Assembly (NCBI GenBank): GCA_963661535.1
Contig: CAVLCC010000011.1
Coordinates: forward strand, 1-46,286
Source of the DNA: CAVLCC01 sp963661535
GTDB lineage: Bacteria; Actinomycetota; Coriobacteriia; Coriobacteriales; CADBOM01
Direction: 5' to 3'
Length of the DNA: 46,286 bases
Made by a program: the position numbers and the translations under genes. This document shows positions 43,587 through 46,286 of the stretch, in pieces. The notes under the pieces are model-generated. The model searched no databases and had not been told where the DNA came from. It was given only the letters and a program-made list of their open reading frames with translations. The stretch's first letter is position 1. Each line of letters starts with the position of its first letter.

Positions 43587-44798
43587 ATGCTCGTATTGGT
43601 TGTTAATGCAGGCAGCTCAAGTATGAAAAGTCAGCTGCTAGATACAGAAGGTCCTAAGTGCCTAATGAAAACAGTAGCTGAGGCTATTGGCACAGACCTA
43701 GCTCACATCACAGTTAAGGTTGGAGACGAAAAAGTTATTGATCGCGACCTTAGCACAGATGTTTCGGTAGCACAGTCGCTAGGTATTTTGCTAGATTTCT
43801 TGCAAAATGATGCAAAATCCCCTGTATCTTCAATTGATGAAATCAAGGGCATTGGCAACCGTGTTGTATCTGGTGGAGAATACTTTGCGCAGAGCGTTTT
43901 AGTTACAGACGACTCACTAGAAAAAGTTAAAATCTGTGGAGCACTTGCACCTTTGCACAACCCACATGCTGCAGCTTGCGTTGAGCTTTCTCGCTCAATT
44001 TTGCCCGAGGTTCCACAAGTATTTGTATTCGATAACGCTTTTCATATGACTATGCCTCCAAAGGCTTATCGCTATGCAATTCCTAAAAAATATTACACTG
44101 ACATGGCAATTAGACGCTATGGTGCACATGGAACTTCACACCGCTATGCAGCACAAAAAGGTGCTGAAGCTATTGGCATGAACGTAGAAGATGCAAATAT
44201 CATCACATGCCACATTGGAAATGGCGGAAGCATTTCTGCTGTATCTGGAGGAAAATGCATCGACACAAGCATGGGTCTAACTCCTCTAGAGGGCATTATG
44301 ATGGGAACTCGCTGCGGCTCAATTGATCCAGCAATCGTTGTTTACATCATGCAAAAAGAGGGCAAAACTCCAGAAGAGATGGATCATTTGATGAACTTTG
44401 AATCTGGACTTTTGGGCATTTCTGGTGTAGACAGCGACATGCGCGCAGTAGAAGAAGCTGCAAACAACGGCAACGAAGATGCAAAACTAGCTCTTGAGAT
44501 GTATGTATACAGAATCCAAAAAGTCATTGGTTCTTACTTTGCAATTATGGATCATACAGATTGCGTTGTTATGACTGCAGGCATTGGCGAGAACAGCGAC
44601 ATTATTCGCGAGCAAGTATTTGCAGGACTCGAGCACCTTGGCATGAAGATTGACAAAGAGAAAAATGCTGGTCGTGTTGGAGATGCAGTCTACAAGGTTG
44701 TTTCTGCTGATGACTCAAAGGTCAAAATTGTTGTTGTAGCAGCTGACGAAGAGCTACAAATTGCTAAAGATACTGAGAGAATTGTTAGCAACCTCTAA
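43587..44798 (+). CDS. ackA: Acetate kinase AckA
   Basis: The protein has 403 residues and makes ATP and acetate from acetyl phosphate. Sugar-kinase-fold signatures are present: NAGSSSMKSQLLD, LAPLHNPHAA, FDNAFHMTMP, YGAHGTSHRYAA, GTRCGSIDPA, TAGIGENS and EELQIAKDT. The catalytic Arg, Asp, His, Arg and Glu positions are all kept. Departures from the usual text are GNRVVSGGE for GHRVVHGGE, GAHGTSH for GFHGTSH and Ser for Asp/Asn in CGSIDP, suggesting a divergent subgroup rather than loss of function. AGGAGG lies 5 bases before the ATG. No phosphotransacetylase gene is adjacent in this window. Confidence 0.95.
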   Translation: MLVLVVNAGSSSMKSQLLDTEGPKCLMKTVAEAIGTDLAHITVKVGDEKVIDRDLSTDVSVAQSLGILLDFLQNDAKSPVSSIDEIKGIGNRVVSGGEYFAQSVLVTDDSLEKVKICGALAPLHNPHAAACVELSRSILPEVPQVFVFDNAFHMTMPPKAYRYAIPKKYYTDMAIRRYGAHGTSHRYAAQKGAEAIGMNVEDANIITCHIGNGGSISAVSGGKCIDTSMGLTPLEGIMMGTRCGSIDPAIVVYIMQKEGKTPEEMDHLMNFESGLLGISGVDSDMRAVEEAANNGNEDAKLALEMYVYRIQKVIGSYFAIMDHTDCVVMTAGIGENSDIIREQVFAGLEHLGMKIDKEKNAGRVGDAVYKVVSADDSKVKIVVVAADEELQIAKDTERIVSNL

Positions 44799-44844
44799 GT
44801 TTTTGTGAGACTTGCTAGTCTTTTATAGATTGTTTGAGTTTATT

Positions 44845-44896
44845 GCTCCGCTTAAGATTGCGACGTTTATGTTGTTGTTTTGAGCGGAGCTTTTTT
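44845..44896 (+). terminator. Intrinsic terminator of ackA
   Basis: GCTCCGCT (44845-44852) pairs with AGCGGAGC (44883-44890), extended by several weaker pairs (TTAA with TTTG), and is followed directly by TTTTTT. It lies 46 bases after the ackA stop. The remaining bases to 45236 are AT-rich and show no other clear element. Confidence 0.8.
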
Positions 44897-45236
44897 ATAT
44901 TTTTCCACAGAGAGCATCAAAGCAAATTTCTTCTTTATTATCTTGTGTTGAATATCAATGTAAATTTAAGAATATATTCATTGTATCTTTTTTAATGACC
45001 CTTAAATTGTATGTATATTGCATGCATCACTACTCATTCACTACAAAATCACTAAATAAAACCATTTATCAAGTATAGGGCGGGTTTTTAGCAAAATTAG
45101 TGTATAGTAATACTGCTTAAAGCTGTCTTGATATATAGCTATGCAAAATAACATATAAAGTATATGCAATTTTAAAACTGCTAATGCTTTATATGTTTAT
45201 GTGTGTAATGGACGTTTTTTGATAGAAGGGATAACT

Positions 45237-46286
45237 ATGGAGACAAAACTTCCACCTATTTCCCAACGAATTATTGCAACAATACTAGCTGTTGTAATGG
45301 TTGTTGGATTTGTACCTACTCAGGCATATGCCAATACGTCTGAGAAGATGAGTGAATCAACTTCTGTATCAACTTCAAATGAAGAGCAAAAAACTAGCGA
45401 GGATGCTAGTGCAAACTTTTCAAATAGCGGCATTAGTTCTGCAATAGAGGAAGTTAATAATTCTTGCGCAAATATTGCGACCGAGGCCACAATAGCTCAA
45501 GATGACAAGCAGGCAGATGAAGACGCAGAAGCTTTGCTTGCAAGTCAGGCAAAACTTACATTAAAAGGTGTACATTCAGCACAAATTAACTCCTTTAAGC
45601 TTTATACATATACAAATGGTCAAAAGGGTGAGACAAACCTTTTAGAAGGCGTTGAGTTAGTTGATGACCCTGATGGTGGAAACCAGATGATGTATGTAAC
45701 TACTGTTGAATCTGGCGACTATTGGGTTGAGGGCTACGATGCCAACAATGCATATAACGGTGGTATTGCTATTAATGTAGCCGATGGTCAAAACAACAGA
45801 ATCAAGATTCAGCGTGCATATCAAATCTATGCAACTAACACAAAGACTGTGGATAGCCAAAGTGTTAAGTGGGAGTTTGGAACAGATTATACTGTTGACT
45901 ATGTTGTAAAAGATGCTAGTGGTAATGTTCATGCTACAGACTTTGGTGAGGCAGATAGCTATGGCACAGTCTATAAGAGTTCTTTGTTTATAGCAGAAGG
46001 CACAATAAGCACAACATTTACTCCTTCAGATGAGTATGCTACAGACTACATGCCTATCACAGTTACAAAGAATTCAACAAATACCAAATCAAGTCTTTCT
46101 ATTTCAACTGCTATTCCAAAAGCTCTTAGTGTTACAGTTAATGCACCTGCTGGCTCCACAATTAGTGTTGGCAACATGGCAACCTACTACGTCTACACTT
46201 GGTTTGACGGAACAATTGTCAAAGACGATGAGACTGGCGTAAGTGAGACCTTTAGAGTTCCATCAAGTATGAGTGGAAATCGTTTC
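45237..46286 (+). CDS. Partial 5' end of a secreted surface protein
   Basis: The ATG at 45237 has GAAGGG 7 bases upstream and opens 350 codons that run off the window. A signal peptide (METKLPPISQRIIATILAVV, ending near TQAYAN) resembles that of the 650-residue CWB2 protein. A Ser/Thr/Glu/Ala-rich low-complexity stretch follows to about residue 100 (for example SESTSVSTSNEEQKTSEDAS). After that come beta-rich segments (KLTLKGVHSAQINSFKLYTY, then SGDYWVEGYDANN). No named domain is recognisable in the visible part. A wall anchor beyond the edge would be expected by analogy with the other large proteins here, but it is not seen. Confidence 0.85.
   Translation, partial: METKLPPISQRIIATILAVVMVVGFVPTQAYANTSEKMSESTSVSTSNEEQKTSEDASANFSNSGISSAIEEVNNSCANIATEATIAQDDKQADEDAEALLASQAKLTLKGVHSAQINSFKLYTYTNGQKGETNLLEGVELVDDPDGGNQMMYVTTVESGDYWVEGYDANNAYNGGIAINVADGQNNRIKIQRAYQIYATNTKTVDSQSVKWEFGTDYTVDYVVKDASGNVHATDFGEADSYGTVYKSSLFIAEGTISTTFTPSDEYATDYMPITVTKNSTNTKSSLSISTAIPKALSVTVNAPAGSTISVGNMATYYVYTWFDGTIVKDDETGVSETFRVPSSMSGNRF

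Overview
The window looks like chromosomal DNA of an AT-leaning Gram-positive anaerobe. My best guess is a low-G+C member of the Coriobacteriia (Atopobium/Fannyhessea-like). This rests on gene content: a sufCBDSU operon, a pst-phoU-two-component operon, large secreted proteins ending in triple cell-wall-binding-2 (CWB2) repeats, MoxR/DUF58/transglutaminase genes and acetate kinase. I ran no database comparison. No prophage, insertion sequence, rRNA or CRISPR array is visible.

Layout. 1-2127: the 5' end of a leftward exported-protein gene running off the left edge; a leftward tRNA-Asn with its promoter; a leftward four-helix membrane protein whose natural start codon is separated from its body by a (CT)7 repeat that puts it out of frame; and a small ribbon-helix-helix protein with a decayed partial copy downstream. 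2128-4472: a DUF948 protein and an AI-2E-family membrane protein. 4616-11310: a phosphate unit, pstS-pstC-pstA-pstB-phoU-response regulator-histidine kinase, behind an array of Pho-box-like direct repeats. 11353-13441: a leftward HD-domain/nicotinamidase fusion and murI. 13659-15344: an NhaC-type antiporter. 15484-21217: sufC-sufB-sufD-sufS-sufU, followed by an Rrf2/IscR-type regulator, with an inverted repeat inside the suf promoter. 21336-25049: a leftward DHA2 drug exporter, a Fic protein with an N-terminal antitoxin-like segment and an apparently leaderless promoter, and glpX with a strong terminator.

25381-42902 is the most unusual part: about 17.5 kb of rightward genes devoted to the cell surface. 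In order they are a 650-residue CWB2 protein; an exported protein with a DUF4430-like (transcobalamin beta-domain-like) region; an exported, membrane-anchored alpha/alpha-toroid protein of the prenyltransferase/intrinsic-factor type; a MoxR ATPase; a DUF58 protein; a membrane transglutaminase-like protein with Ser at the expected catalytic Cys; and a 2379-residue protein with cadherin-like, beta-propeller and Ig-like domains and a CWB2 anchor. I infer that they form one envelope system, in which the ATPase/DUF58/transglutaminase-like module handles or senses the exported proteins, and the DUF4430 and toroid proteins are the two halves of an intrinsic-factor-like binder. The window ends with two hairpins, ackA with a terminator, and the 5' part of another secreted surface protein.

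The observations I would follow first are the out-of-frame dinucleotide repeat at 1261-1274, the surface locus as a unit, the permuted order of PstS halves, the HD-nicotinamidase fusion and the 15-bp hairpin ahead of the DUF4430 gene.
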